From DAOTXL01 sp034435455 (GTDB lineage Bacteria > Chloroflexota > Anaerolineae > JAAYZQ01): a stretch of 64,000 nt of DNA. The position numbers and the translations under genes are program-made. Below are positions 17,694 through 26,585 of the stretch, one piece after another (position 1 is the stretch's first letter; each line of letters begins with the position of its first letter). The DNA is taken from NCBI GenBank assembly GCA_034435455.1, contig DAOTXL010000123.1:66945-130944 (forward strand), in the 5' to 3' direction. The notes under the pieces were generated by a model. The model searched no databases and was not told where the DNA came from. It saw only the letters and a program-made list of their open reading frames with translations.

Positions 17694-18749
17694 CTACAGC
17701 AGGCCGTACCGTTCCGCCGCCAGATTGACGATCTCGTTGATAAGCTGTTCGTAGGTCCACCCGTCGGCGGCGGCTTCGAGGCACAGGTCCGAGTAGCCGG
17801 GGTTCAGGCCCGGCAGGGGGTTGACCTCCAGGATGTAAGGCTTGTCGCCGTCGTTGGCATCCAGGCGCAAGTCCACGCGGGCCACATCCAGGCAGCCGGT
17901 CACGCGAAAGACGGCTGCCGTGAGCCAGGTCAACCGTTCCACCTGATCTTCCCTCAGCGGGGCAGGGCAGAGAAAGTGAAAATCGTGGGCCATCTCCACT
18001 TTGATGCGGCTGGTGTAGATGCTGGCCTCCTCCGGCGGATAGGCCGCCATATCTACCTCCAGCGGCGGGAAAAAGTGCAGGCCCTTCCGGACGCGCGGGG
18101 CCTCTTCGTCCTCGGGCACCCGCCAGGCTACGGGGGAACGCAGGTTGCCGACCACGCCAACTGTGACCTCTCGCCCCTCGACAAAGCGCTCGACCAGAAC
18201 CGGCTGGTCATAGCGTTCGAATATGCGCTTCAGTTGGGTGCGCAACTGGCTTTCGTCGTGCACGATCGACTCGGCGCTGACCCCCATACCGGTCCCTTCG
18301 CGGCTGGGCTTGACAAAAAGGGGGAACCGGAGCTCCGGGTCGAGCGGCTCGGTCAGGCGCTCGAACACCTGGAAGGGAGGGGTGGGCAGGCCATGATAGC
18401 TGAGCACCCGCTTGGTCATCGGTTTGTCCAGCGTCAGAGCCAGGGTGAGCACCTGCGATCCGGTGTAGGGGATGCGCAACATCTCCAGGAGGGCCGGGAC
18501 CTGTGCCTCACGGCCATCGCCCCAGTGGCCCTCGCAGATGTTGAAGCAGAGGTCCGGTTTGACCTGGCGTATCGTATCCAGGAGCGTCTCGTCCCCCTCC
18601 AGGAAGGTGGCCCGGTGTCCGCCTGCTTCCAGCGCCTCCAGGATGGCCTGGATGGTTTCTTCAGAGTCCAGGTCGTCCCAGCGGTCGGGTGGCATGCCCG
18701 GCCAGGTGGGAGCATTCTTTTTCAGGTTGGCCAACAGGGCGATGTGCAT
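17694..18749 (-). CDS. D-Ala-D-Ala-ligase-type ATP-grasp ligase
   Basis: 351 residues with the ATP-grasp fold of the Ddl family: N-terminal domain with DLCFNICEGHWGDGREAQ, central lid with KPSREGTGMGVS, VERFVEGREVTVGV, and the Mg-binding end ILEVNPLPGLNPGYSDLC. The family joins an amino acid carboxylate, via an acyl phosphate, to an amine. It is 15 bases downstream of kamA in an operon that starts with a LysW-like carrier. I infer a substrate other than D-Ala, possibly beta-lysine or the carrier's acidic tail. A cell-wall Ddl role is less likely, given its neighbours. Confidence 0.8.
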   Translation of the reverse strand: MHIALLANLKKNAPTWPGMPPDRWDDLDSEETIQAILEALEAGGHRATFLEGDETLLDTIRQVKPDLCFNICEGHWGDGREAQVPALLEMLRIPYTGSQVLTLALTLDKPMTKRVLSYHGLPTPPFQVFERLTEPLDPELRFPLFVKPSREGTGMGVSAESIVHDESQLRTQLKRIFERYDQPVLVERFVEGREVTVGVVGNLRSPVAWRVPEDEEAPRVRKGLHFFPPLEVDMAAYPPEEASIYTSRIKVEMAHDFHFLCPAPLREDQVERLTWLTAAVFRVTGCLDVARVDLRLDANDGDKPYILEVNPLPGLNPGYSDLCLEAAADGWTYEQLINEIVNLAAERYGLL

Positions 18750-18764
18750 GGGGATTGGACCTCC

Positions 18765-20108
18765 TCACCGTACCAGGCTTGCTTCCGGCTCGGCCAGCAT
18801 GGCCGTCCACGGGACGGGCGTCGGGCGCTGATGGGCCGTGCGGAACCCCTCCGGCGCGATGGCCAATTGCCGGCCGGCCAACAGGTTGGCCACCCCTTCC
18901 TGCCCATCCTCGTGGAGCCGCTGTTTCTGGCACGATGGGCAGGCGGTCGGGTCGTGGCGCTCGTACCTTTCCGGCTGAGCGTAGGCGCTGATAAAGCCTT
19001 CAAAGTTGCGCACGACCACATAGTCGGGCGACTGGCTGAGCAGATAGTTGGGCATGACGGGGACTTTGCCGCCGCCGCCCGGCGCATCAATGACATAGGT
19101 GGGTACCGCAAAGCCTGAGGTGTGGCCCCGCAACGACTCGATGATCTGAAGGCCCACCGACACCGGGGTACGAAAGTGCCCGGCGCCGTGCACCAGGTCG
19201 CACTGGTACAGGTAGTAGGGGCGCACGCGGTTCCGGACCAGCTTGTGGACCAGCTCCTTCATCACGTTGGGACAGTCGTTGATCCCGGCCAGCAGCACCG
19301 TCTGGCAACCCAGGGGGATGCCGGCGTCGGCCAGGCGGGCCAGGGCCCCCTCTACTTCGGGCGTGATCTCTTTCGGGTGGCTAAAGTGGGTGTTCAGCCA
19401 CAGCGGATGGTACCGGCGCAGCATCTCCACCAGCTCCGGTGTGATCCGTTGCGGCAGAAAGGCCGGCACCCGGCTGCCAATGCGCACCACCTCGACGTGG
19501 GGGATGGCACGCAGGCGGCGCAGGATCTCTTCCAGGACCGGCTGGGGCAGGATCAACGGATCGCCCCCGGAGATCAGGACGTCGCGGATCTGCGGCATGG
19601 CGGCGATATAGTGGATCTGCGCCTCGTACTGTTTGCGGCTGAACTGGACGCTCGCGCCGCCCACGATCCGGCTGCGGGTGCAGTAGCGACAGTAGCTGGC
19701 GCACTGGGTGGTCACCAGCATCAGCACCCGGTCCGGATAGCGGTGTACCAGGCCGGGGACCGGAGAATGGGCATCCTCGGCCAGGGAGTCGGTCATTTCG
19801 GCCGTGAAGGGGACCAACTCCTTTTCGGTGGGGATCACTTGCCGCCGGATAGGGCAGTTGGGGTCATCGGGGTCTATCAGGCTGGCAAAATAGGGGGTGA
19901 CGTCCACTCGAAAGCGGCCTGGAGCAGAAAGGCCGGCGATCTCTTCGGGCGTCAGGTGGACCACCTGGGAAAGTTCCTCGACGGTGTTCAACCGGTTGGC
20001 AAGCTGCCAACGCCAGTCATTCCACCGGTCCAGGGGTACCTCTTCCCAGGGGTGCGGCGGTCGGCTACGACCAGGGGGTTCTTCTACCTCCGTTTGCATC
20101 TCTTCCAT
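18765..20108 (-). CDS. kamA: Lysine 2,3-aminomutase family radical SAM enzyme
   Basis: 447 residues. The radical SAM cluster motif is TQCASYCRYC (CxxxCxxC), followed by ISGGDPL for SAM. The PLP-binding lysine lies in APGGGGKVPV, and a C-terminal CPSCQKQ pair resembles the zinc site of KamA. The reaction is L-lysine to L-beta-lysine. It sits between the LysW-like gene (107 bases upstream) and the ATP-grasp ligase (15 bases downstream). Acidic substrate analogues cannot be excluded because the KamA family also includes glutamate and EF-P-specific enzymes. Confidence 0.9.
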   Translation of the reverse strand: MEEMQTEVEEPPGRSRPPHPWEEVPLDRWNDWRWQLANRLNTVEELSQVVHLTPEEIAGLSAPGRFRVDVTPYFASLIDPDDPNCPIRRQVIPTEKELVPFTAEMTDSLAEDAHSPVPGLVHRYPDRVLMLVTTQCASYCRYCTRSRIVGGASVQFSRKQYEAQIHYIAAMPQIRDVLISGGDPLILPQPVLEEILRRLRAIPHVEVVRIGSRVPAFLPQRITPELVEMLRRYHPLWLNTHFSHPKEITPEVEGALARLADAGIPLGCQTVLLAGINDCPNVMKELVHKLVRNRVRPYYLYQCDLVHGAGHFRTPVSVGLQIIESLRGHTSGFAVPTYVIDAPGGGGKVPVMPNYLLSQSPDYVVVRNFEGFISAYAQPERYERHDPTACPSCQKQRLHEDGQEGVANLLAGRQLAIAPEGFRTAHQRPTPVPWTAMLAEPEASLVR

Positions 20109-20214
20109 CGTTGTATCTCCTCACAACAAGAATAGAACCCTTCCTGCGCAGGGCAAGGGAAGGGCTCGTGGACCTACAAAGCCTGAAAACAGGTGGTTCA
20201 AAGGCCTGCCAGAC

Positions 20215-20445
20215 TCAACTTTCCTCGTCCCAATCTTCGTCCTCGTCCCAGTCTTCTTCGTCCCACTCCTCTTCATCTCCCCAATCAATTTCCATTTCGT
20301 CATAGGCCCAGTCCAGCTCCGGCGGGGAGACTTCGACCACCTCCAGTTCAGCGTCGCAGTGCGGGCAGGTGACCCGTTGGCCGATCCGCGGCTCGGGCCC
20401 CAGGCTGACACTGCCATCACAATCGGGGCAGAGTGCAATTGCCAT
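20215..20445 (-). CDS. LysW-like zinc-ribbon amino-group carrier with long acidic tail
   Basis: 76 residues from ATG 20445, preceded by AGGAGT. Zinc knuckles CPDCDG and CPHCDA with the linking strand and the ELEVVEVSPPELDW segment match LysW, the carrier whose C-terminal Glu is loaded by LysX-type ligases. Canonical LysW ends EDWGE. Here the tail is an acidic run of about 25 residues with repeated DEEDWDE-type units ending DWDEES. It is the first gene of an operon with kamA and an ATP-grasp ligase. No lysX, lysZ or lysY is nearby, so it probably serves a different pathway from lysine or arginine synthesis. Confidence 0.8.
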   Translation of the reverse strand: MAIALCPDCDGSVSLGPEPRIGQRVTCPHCDAELEVVEVSPPELDWAYDEMEIDWGDEEEWDEEDWDEDEDWDEES

Positions 20446-20605
20446 TTCCCTTACTCCTGTCATCTTTGGATAACCGGCTCCTGTCCCAGGGCCGGCCTTT
20501 GCCGAGACATTAGTATCGTTCAATGGTGTGCAAATCGGGTGGAAAAGAGCTATCAAAAGGGTGAAATTTTGCGGTGCAGGATATGATTTTTGCAATGGGC
20601 TCCGG

Positions 20606-21217
20606 TCACCCATCGGGCCTGTCCCGATTCATCGCCAGCCACTCCTCACGGGTCAGGACCATGTCGTAGAACAGCACCTGGGTTAGCGAGCCCTGGTGGC
20701 GGAAAAACGGGTGCAGGTGACGGTAACGCGGATCACGCCGGAGGAGGTGGTAGCTGGGGTGATCGGCAGGGCGATAGTGGCTGCCCACCTGGCGGAAGCC
20801 CAGGGATTGGTAGGTGTGCACCGCCCGCAGATTCGTCGAGGCCACATCCAGGACCATCTGGGCAAAGCCCAACGTCTCGAAAAAATAGCCCAGGAAAAGC
20901 CGCAGCGCCTCGGTGCCGTATCCCTGGCTGACAAAATCGGCGCCCAGGGTGATCCCCAACCGCGCCGAGTGCTGGCCCTCAATCTCCCGCAGGGTCAGGC
21001 TGCCAATGACCTGGTGTCGCTCATTTTCGATGGTGTACAGGCGGCGGCTGGGGTCCCGACTCCGCCAGTTGAACCACTGTTCATGCTCGGACCGGCTGCG
21101 GCGAGGAAAGTCAAAGGGCTGATAGAGAGGATCGGTAAAGGGCCGCCACCTGGCCATGGCCTCCAGGTCTGCCAGCTCCATGGGGCGGATGGTGACTCGT
21201 GGTCCTTGTAGCTTCAT
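20606..21217 (-). CDS. GNAT-family N-acetyltransferase, RimJ/RimL-like
   Basis: 203 residues with the RimJ-like N-terminus VTIRPMELADLEAMARW, an acetyl-CoA loop around SQGYGTEAL and the motif B region NLRAVHTYQSLGFRQVG. It has its own promoter at 21268-21296. It is 161 bases upstream of the LysW-like gene, on the same strand. A role in acetylating beta-lysine, as AblB does, is possible but the sequence is RimJ-type rather than AblB-type. Confidence 0.85.
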   Translation of the reverse strand: MKLQGPRVTIRPMELADLEAMARWRPFTDPLYQPFDFPRRSRSEHEQWFNWRSRDPSRRLYTIENERHQVIGSLTLREIEGQHSARLGITLGADFVSQGYGTEALRLFLGYFFETLGFAQMVLDVASTNLRAVHTYQSLGFRQVGSHYRPADHPSYHLLRRDPRYRHLHPFFRHQGSLTQVLFYDMVLTREEWLAMNRDRPDG

Positions 21218-21267
21218 GGCACATCGCCTTCTTTCGATCCCTGCCTGAGGGCTATCTGTTCGCGCTC

Positions 21268-21296
21268 ATCATATCACATCCCTGTCGGTTTGACAA
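21268..21296 (-). promoter_or_regulatory. Sigma70-type promoter for the GNAT gene
   Basis: Minus-strand TTGTCA (21296-21291) and TATGAT (21273-21268) with a 17-base spacer, 50 bases before the ATG. Confidence 0.6.
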
Positions 21297-21373
21297 AGTT
21301 GCAGCCGGGCGGAAAACTTTTGCCTGTTGGGGGTGTTTTACAATTCGAGAACCCTGGCGATGGAGAGGCGAGA

Positions 21374-22282
21374 ATGTCTGCGATCCCCGTCATTCTGAAT
21401 CCGATTGCCGGCCGTGGAGCCGGGGCGCGCCTGTCCCCGGCAATCGCCGGTCAACTACAGAGCTACGGCCTGGACCTGGAGCTGATATACACCCAGGCCC
21501 CCGGCCACGCGACGCTGCTGGCCAGCCAGGTGGCCAGGCAGGGCGCCGACCTGGTCGTCACCGTGGGCGGAGATGGCACCGTCAACGAGGTGCTCAATGG
21601 CCTGATCCAGGCCAACGGCAGCGCCACCGGCACGGCGCTGGGCATTGTGCCCATCGGCACGGGAAACGACTTTGCCTTTGGTGCCGGGGTGCCGTTGGAC
21701 CTGAAAGCTGCCTGCCAGGCCGTTGCCCGGGGCCAAAGCCACATCATAGATGTAGGCTGCGTCCAGGCCGACAACGAGCCGCCCCGCTACTTTGGCAATG
21801 GGGTGGGCATCGGCTTTGATGCCATCGTCAACATCGAAAGCCGCAAGCTAAAGCGTCTGCGGGGCTTTTTCGTCTACCTGGTGGCGGTGCTCAAGACCCT
21901 GGCCGTGTACTACAACGCACCCTGCACGACGGTCCGCGTGGATGACCGGGAGATCTCCCAGCCCAGCCTGATGGTCTCGATCATGAATGGCCTCCGGTTC
22001 GGCGGCGGCTTTTACATGACCCCCGGCTCCCGGATGGACGACGGGCTGTTCGACCTGTGCGTGGCCGGCAAGGTGAACCGCCTGCGGATGCTGGCTTTTG
22101 TGCCGCAATTCATGCGGGGCACCCACACCCGAGACATCCATGTCACCATGACCCAAGGCCGCCGGGTCCAGGTGATCAGCGATTCGCCCTGGGCAGCGCA
22201 TGTAGACGGAGAGGTCTATGGCGTGGGGGCACGCCGTTTCGAGATAGAGCTTTTGCCACAGCGGCTGCGGGTGGTGTGCTGA
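21374..22282 (+). CDS. Diacylglycerol/sphingosine kinase-like lipid kinase
   Basis: 302 residues from ATG 21374. The DAGK catalytic domain shows VILNPIAGRGAG, the nucleotide loop GGDGTVNEVLNGL and GTGNDFA. The C-terminal beta domain is complete (HVDGE near the end). Similar YegS/BmrU/DgkB proteins phosphorylate lipids at the inner membrane face. Divergently transcribed from the GNAT gene. Lipid substrate is not predictable from sequence. Confidence 0.88.
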   Translation: MSAIPVILNPIAGRGAGARLSPAIAGQLQSYGLDLELIYTQAPGHATLLASQVARQGADLVVTVGGDGTVNEVLNGLIQANGSATGTALGIVPIGTGNDFAFGAGVPLDLKAACQAVARGQSHIIDVGCVQADNEPPRYFGNGVGIGFDAIVNIESRKLKRLRGFFVYLVAVLKTLAVYYNAPCTTVRVDDREISQPSLMVSIMNGLRFGGGFYMTPGSRMDDGLFDLCVAGKVNRLRMLAFVPQFMRGTHTRDIHVTMTQGRRVQVISDSPWAAHVDGEVYGVGARRFEIELLPQRLRVVC

Positions 22283-22290
22283 GAAAAGCG

Positions 22291-22322
22291 TTCGGGGAGG
22301 GAGCCCCTGATCCCTCCCCGAA
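22291..22322. terminator. Strong hairpin between convergent genes
   Basis: Perfect 12-base arms TTCGGGGAGGGA and TCCCTCCCCGAA around an eight-base loop, eight bases after the lipid kinase stop. No T tract follows, so it may act as a bidirectional RNA 3'-end structure rather than a classical terminator. Confidence 0.5.
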
Positions 22323-22423
22323 CCAGGGAGAAAGGAGAAAGCACCTTTTGCGGAGTGGTGCTGAACACTAGACGTTCCAGAGGGGCAAAAGGTTCCACCT
22401 GAGCCCCGAATTTTCTGGATTGC

Positions 22424-23626
22424 CTACGGCATTTGCAGCACCTCGGCCAGCCGTTCCACCGCCCAGTCGATCTCCGGGCGGGTGATGACCAGCGGCGGGG
22501 CCAGGCGGATGACGTTCCAATGGGTCTCTTTGCACAATAGCCCCCTCTCCATCAGGGCCTCACAGAAGCGCCGGGCCCCCCCCGCCTCCGGCCTGAGCAC
22601 GATGCCGATCCACAGGCCCTTGCCCCGGACCTGCTGGATGTGGGGGCTGCGGAGGTCCCGCAGGCGGGCCAGCAGATAGTCGCCCAACTCGGCGGCGCGC
22701 TCGATGAGCTGTTCCTCGATCAGCACCTTCAGCGCCTCGCGGGCCACAGCACAGGCCAGCGGGTTGCCGCCAAAGGTCGAGCCGTGGTCGCCCGGGCCGA
22801 ATACCCCCAACACCTCCCGGCTGGAGAGCACCGCCGACACAGGGTACATCCCTCCCGCCAGCGCCTTGCCGATGGTTACCACATCGGCCCGCACCCCCTC
22901 GTGCTCGGCAGCAAAGAACTTGCCGGTGCGGCCCAGCCCACTCTGGATCTCATCGGTGATGAGTAAAACATTATGTCGAGTGCAGAGGTCGCGAACCTGC
23001 TTCAGGTAGCCTGGCGGGGGGACGACGACCCCCCCCTCCCCCTGGATCGGTTCCACCAGGAAGGCGACGGTATGGGGTGTAATGGCCGCTTCCAAGGCAG
23101 CCGCGTCGCCGTAGGGGATCAGTTCAAAGCCGGGGGTGAAGGGGCCAAAGCCGTCGCGGTACTGCTCCTCAGAGGAAAAGGTGACGATGGTGATGGTCCG
23201 CCCGTGAAAGTTGCCATAGCAGGTGAGAATATGGGCCTGGTCCTCCGGCACGCCTTTGACCCGGTAGCCCCATTTGCGGGCAGCCTTGATGGCCGTCTCC
23301 ACCGCTTCGGCGCCGGTGTTCATGGGCAGCATCATTTCATAGCCGGTCAGTTCGCACAATTCCTTCGCCAGCAGCGGCAACTGGTCGTTGCGGAAGGCGC
23401 GGCTGGTCAGGGCCAGGCGGGCTGCCTGCTCGACCATCACCTTGACCAGGCGTGGGTGGCAGTGGCCCTGGTTCACAGCCGAGTAGGCAGCCAAAAAGTC
23501 CATGTAGCGCCGCCCCTCCACATCCTCGGCCCACACCCCATTGCCACGGGTGAGGACCACATCAAGGGGCTTGTAGTTATGGGCGTTATACCGCTCTTCA
23601 AGGGCGATGTACTCCTGGGTGTTCAT
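22424..23626 (-). CDS. rocD: Ornithine-type class III aminotransferase
   Basis: 400 residues, fold type I PLP enzyme. MNTGAEAVETAIKAARKWGY and ITDEIQSGLGRTGKFF match ornithine aminotransferase, with the PLP lysine in TIGKALAGGMYPVSA. Its start is three bases from the stop of the saccharopine dehydrogenase gene, so the genes are one unit. Either ornithine or the semialdehyde made by the neighbouring lysine pathway could be the substrate; the context favours a link to lysine breakdown. Confidence 0.85.
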   Translation of the reverse strand: MNTQEYIALEERYNAHNYKPLDVVLTRGNGVWAEDVEGRRYMDFLAAYSAVNQGHCHPRLVKVMVEQAARLALTSRAFRNDQLPLLAKELCELTGYEMMLPMNTGAEAVETAIKAARKWGYRVKGVPEDQAHILTCYGNFHGRTITIVTFSSEEQYRDGFGPFTPGFELIPYGDAAALEAAITPHTVAFLVEPIQGEGGVVVPPPGYLKQVRDLCTRHNVLLITDEIQSGLGRTGKFFAAEHEGVRADVVTIGKALAGGMYPVSAVLSSREVLGVFGPGDHGSTFGGNPLACAVAREALKVLIEEQLIERAAELGDYLLARLRDLRSPHIQQVRGKGLWIGIVLRPEAGGARRFCEALMERGLLCKETHWNVIRLAPPLVITRPEIDWAVERLAEVLQMP

Positions 23627-23629
23627 ATT

Positions 23630-24970
23630 CTACCTCTGGTCGGTGAAACGTGAAACCCTCTCACTCAGGCCAATGCCCAGCCCGGCCAGTTCGGCCAACA
23701 CCGGCTCATAGATTTCGGGGATCACCGGTATCTGCACGCCGACCAGGCCGGCAAGCTCGCCGTGCAAGATCATCCGCGTGGCGATGGCCGGGGGCAGGCC
23801 GACCGTGCGCGACATGGAGGTATCGCCATAGGGAATGCCATAGTCGATCATCGTGGCGGTAATGGCCTCCCGGTGGTCGGGGAAGTGGGCCTGAAACTCG
23901 TGCTGCATGATGAGCATGTCGCGCTCGCCGGGCTTGTAGGCCATCAGCGCCTCCATCCGCGCCGTCAGGATGTCCAGGGGGGTGACCTTGCCAGCGGGCA
24001 GCGGCTCGTCAGAGAAGAGGCCCAGCCAGGCCAGGTTGGTGATCGGCCTGGCGTCGCGGGGCAGCCCCCACTGCCCGGCCAGGTAGCCGACCAGATCGGC
24101 CTCCGGGCTGAGGCCCAGCAGCCGGGCAGTAAACTGGCGGAAGGTGGCCGGCAGCTCAGGCCAGGGCCTATCGTCCAGCAAGCCCAGGCCGACGATCCGT
24201 TTCAGGGTAGCGCACCAGCCCACATTGCGCAGGGTGCCCCGGAACATCCAGCCGCTGGGCCGGATGCCATAGGTCTCGGCATAGGGCAGGCTGTCGCGGT
24301 TGGGATAGCCCTCGAATTCCCCCAGGCCGTTGATATACACCGGCCAGTAGTGGTCAAACAGCTCCTCGCCGGGGATGTCAACGATCCGGCCTTCCTTCTG
24401 GAAGCGAGCCGGATTCTTGCCGGCCAACAGCACCCCCTTGGGGCTCCACGAGAACTTGTAGCCGAAGGGGTTATCGTTCGCTTCAGGGGCCGGCAACCCG
24501 CCACACCAGGAGACAAAGCTGGCGATCCGGCCCCCCCTGGTTTCTACATCGTGGATGACTTTCATGGCCGCCATGTGGTCAATGCCGGGGTCCACGCCGA
24601 TTTCGTTCAGCAGGAGGACCCCCGCCTCTTGGGCCGGGCCATCGAGGGCGCGCATCGCCTCTTTGACGTAGGAGGTGGTCACCATATGCTTTTTGTGCTT
24701 CACACACAGGGCCGCCACCCTGGGGTGATAAATGTAGGGCAACATGCTGATCGCCAGGTCGCTCTGGCGGATCAGGGCTTCTACGGCCACCTCATCGTCC
24801 ACATCCACGGCCAGAGCCCTGCCATGGGGATGGCCGGCGATCAACGCCTCGGCCTTGCTCACCGTGCGGCTGGCCACAGCCACCTCGAAATCGGGCACGT
24901 TCAGCAGGTAACGAACCAGTGGCCTGGTCACCAACCCGGCCCCAAGAACCAAAACCTTTTTCCTCTCCAT
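23630..24970 (-). CDS. Saccharopine dehydrogenase (AASS C-terminal half homologue)
   Basis: 446 residues from ATG 24970. N-terminal Rossmann motif VLVLGAGLVTRPLVRYL and the family segments EIGVDPGIDHMAAM, SWCGGLPAPEANDNPFGYKFSWSP (in two parts), and SLPYAETYGI are those of the saccharopine dehydrogenase half of animal and plant LKR/SDH. It should oxidise saccharopine to glutamate and alpha-aminoadipate semialdehyde. The gene follows the LKR gene, with a foldback repeat in the 150-base gap. Confidence 0.9.
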   Translation of the reverse strand: MERKKVLVLGAGLVTRPLVRYLLNVPDFEVAVASRTVSKAEALIAGHPHGRALAVDVDDEVAVEALIRQSDLAISMLPYIYHPRVAALCVKHKKHMVTTSYVKEAMRALDGPAQEAGVLLLNEIGVDPGIDHMAAMKVIHDVETRGGRIASFVSWCGGLPAPEANDNPFGYKFSWSPKGVLLAGKNPARFQKEGRIVDIPGEELFDHYWPVYINGLGEFEGYPNRDSLPYAETYGIRPSGWMFRGTLRNVGWCATLKRIVGLGLLDDRPWPELPATFRQFTARLLGLSPEADLVGYLAGQWGLPRDARPITNLAWLGLFSDEPLPAGKVTPLDILTARMEALMAYKPGERDMLIMQHEFQAHFPDHREAITATMIDYGIPYGDTSMSRTVGLPPAIATRMILHGELAGLVGVQIPVIPEIYEPVLAELAGLGIGLSERVSRFTDQR

Positions 24971-25004
24971 CCTCCAACCTCCAATCTCTAATCTCTGATA
25001 TCTA

Positions 25005-25115
25005 AGAGCCGGTCTGAAAACCACTAAGGACACGAAGGACACAAAGAATTTCTGTCAATTTCCTCCCACTTCTTTGCCCTGTGCGCCTTCGTGGTAGACT
25101 TTTCAGACAAGCTCT
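25005..25115. repeat. MITE-like foldback element
   Basis: A 111-base element whose ends AGAGCCGGTCTGAAAACCAC and (inverted) AGAGCTTGTCTGAAAA form about 20-base terminal inverted repeats. Inner arms AAGGACACGAAGG and CCTTCGTGG extend the hairpin. Flanking TA dinucleotides could be a target duplication. No ORF inside. Confidence 0.65.
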
Positions 25116-25120
25116 AATAC

Positions 25121-26437
25121 CTACAGTTCCAAAAACTCCCGAAGATACTGATAGTCAGGCGTCAGCCGGCCCTGATAGACGATCACCGCCCGCTTGATCT
25201 CCGGCGGCAGAGTACACCTCTCGAACGGTTGCGAAAAGTCGCAGCGGACAATCGCCGGCAGAAACGGCTTGAGAACCTGGCTGAAGTAGACAGAAGCCTC
25301 GCGGGGCAGTTCACTGGGCAGGATATCCACAGCCAGGACGACGACGCCCGGCCCCTGATAGCCGTCGGTTGCCTCCCCGGTGAGGGGATTGTAGACGAAC
25401 ACCGGATCGCCCGGTTCGGTGCAACGGACGGTACATTCGACCGCGCCTTCCAGGTCACAACTGATGTCGCCGATGACCCGCAGGCGGGGTGGGGTCTGGC
25501 TGCTGAACAGCTCCTTGAGACAGGCTTTGGTGACCAGCCGTGGGTAACGTGCTGTCCAGAAAATGGCGTTCACCAGCACCGTCAAGTGGGGGAGATACTG
25601 CTCAAAGACCCCCCGGTATTTTTCCGGGTGGTGGTAATAATCCTGGAGATCGAAGGCCAGGCCCGGCAAAGCCGGCTCGACGATGTGCCACTCTTTGAAG
25701 ACGGTTTTATAGAGGTGGTGCCGCGACGGCTCTGAACCGGCCGCAACGGCTGCCACCTGTTCCGGTTCGATCTCGACGGTCGGCAGCAGGTTGAGGATCT
25801 CCTGAACGCCGCGCCCGACATTGCCATAGCCCGCCACGCCGATGATCAGGGGCGTCACCTGCGCCGGCAGGCCCTCAGCCTCGATCCGGGCCCGCACCTG
25901 GGCGATGGCAGCCTGGGCTTCGGCCAGGTCGTGATAGGTGTGGGTCTGGCGCAGGAGGGTGAAAGGGTTGGCAATCCCCTCCCAGGCCAGCCGCTGCCCC
26001 AGGGCCCACAGGGTGTCAATCGCCCCGGCCACCCCCGCGTGCCAGCCGAAAAAGATAAGCCGCCGGTTCTGGTCGTCCACCACCCGCTCATAGTCGATCA
26101 AGGTGCAACCCAGGTCGAGCATCCGCCGCAACATGGGCATGTTGTAGGACTGCCCTTTGATGACGTGGGCGAAAAAGATATAGGCCTTGTTCGGCTGAAA
26201 GAAGGAGGGGGGCATCTCTTTGATGCCGATGATGGCCTGACAGGAGGAGAGGTCCTCCTGGACGGGGATGCCGGCCTGGATATATTCCCGGTCGGTGAAA
26301 GCACGGATGGGCGAGGGCTGGACCACAACCCGGATGCCGTGCTCTGCCTGGAGCGCGGCGGCGTCCTGAGGGGTCACCGGCACGCGGCGCTCCCAAATGC
26401 TTTTGTCTTCGCGGCGGATGCCGAGCGATGCTGTCAT
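25121..26437 (-). CDS. Lysine-ketoglutarate reductase (AASS N-terminal half homologue)
   Basis: 438 residues of the alanine dehydrogenase/LKR superfamily. The N-terminus GIRREDKSIWERRVPVTP, the AHVIKGQSYNMPML segment, GYGNVGRGVQEIL for NAD(P)H and DISCDLEGAVECT are diagnostic of the lysine-ketoglutarate reductase half of LKR/SDH. It condenses lysine with 2-oxoglutarate to saccharopine. With the downstream dehydrogenase it gives the two-step saccharopine route as separate proteins. AGGAGGAGG precedes the ATG. Expression is probably controlled in the leader (see 26497-26615). Confidence 0.9.
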   Translation of the reverse strand: MTASLGIRREDKSIWERRVPVTPQDAAALQAEHGIRVVVQPSPIRAFTDREYIQAGIPVQEDLSSCQAIIGIKEMPPSFFQPNKAYIFFAHVIKGQSYNMPMLRRMLDLGCTLIDYERVVDDQNRRLIFFGWHAGVAGAIDTLWALGQRLAWEGIANPFTLLRQTHTYHDLAEAQAAIAQVRARIEAEGLPAQVTPLIIGVAGYGNVGRGVQEILNLLPTVEIEPEQVAAVAAGSEPSRHHLYKTVFKEWHIVEPALPGLAFDLQDYYHHPEKYRGVFEQYLPHLTVLVNAIFWTARYPRLVTKACLKELFSSQTPPRLRVIGDISCDLEGAVECTVRCTEPGDPVFVYNPLTGEATDGYQGPGVVVLAVDILPSELPREASVYFSQVLKPFLPAIVRCDFSQPFERCTLPPEIKRAVIVYQGRLTPDYQYLREFLEL

Positions 26438-26496
26438 AGGCCTCCTCCTTTCCTTCAGACTCGACTCTTGTTCTCGCTACGGGCACCTCAGGGATC

Positions 26497-26524
26497 AAAA
26501 AGGCCGGTGCTTACAGCACCGGCC
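26497..26524 (-). terminator. Intrinsic terminator/attenuator in LKR leader
   Basis: Minus strand: arms GGCCGGTGC and GCACCGGCC around TGTAA, followed by T5. It lies 60 bases before the LKR ATG and about 55-80 bases after the predicted transcription start, so it would stop LKR transcription unless bypassed. Confidence 0.75.
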
Positions 26525-26585
26525 GATCTCAACCCCTCTCCTGAGTGCGTCCATCATTGCCTGGCAACGCTGCCGATGCGCTCCT

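Noticed and set aside
16627..19118. Long plus-strand open frames over the conserved hypothetical, ATP-grasp and kamA genes
   Set aside because: No family signatures; the opposite strand has full-length enzymes with complete motifs.
20606..21217. AblB beta-lysine acetyltransferase completing an N-acetyl-beta-lysine osmolyte pathway
   Set aside because: The protein is RimJ/RimL-like, has its own promoter, and lacks features I associate with AblB. The link to kamA stays open but unsupported.
26437..26580. Lysine riboswitch in the LKR leader
   Set aside because: The leader is about 140 bases and lacks the conserved lysine-riboswitch core; only a terminator hairpin is evident.
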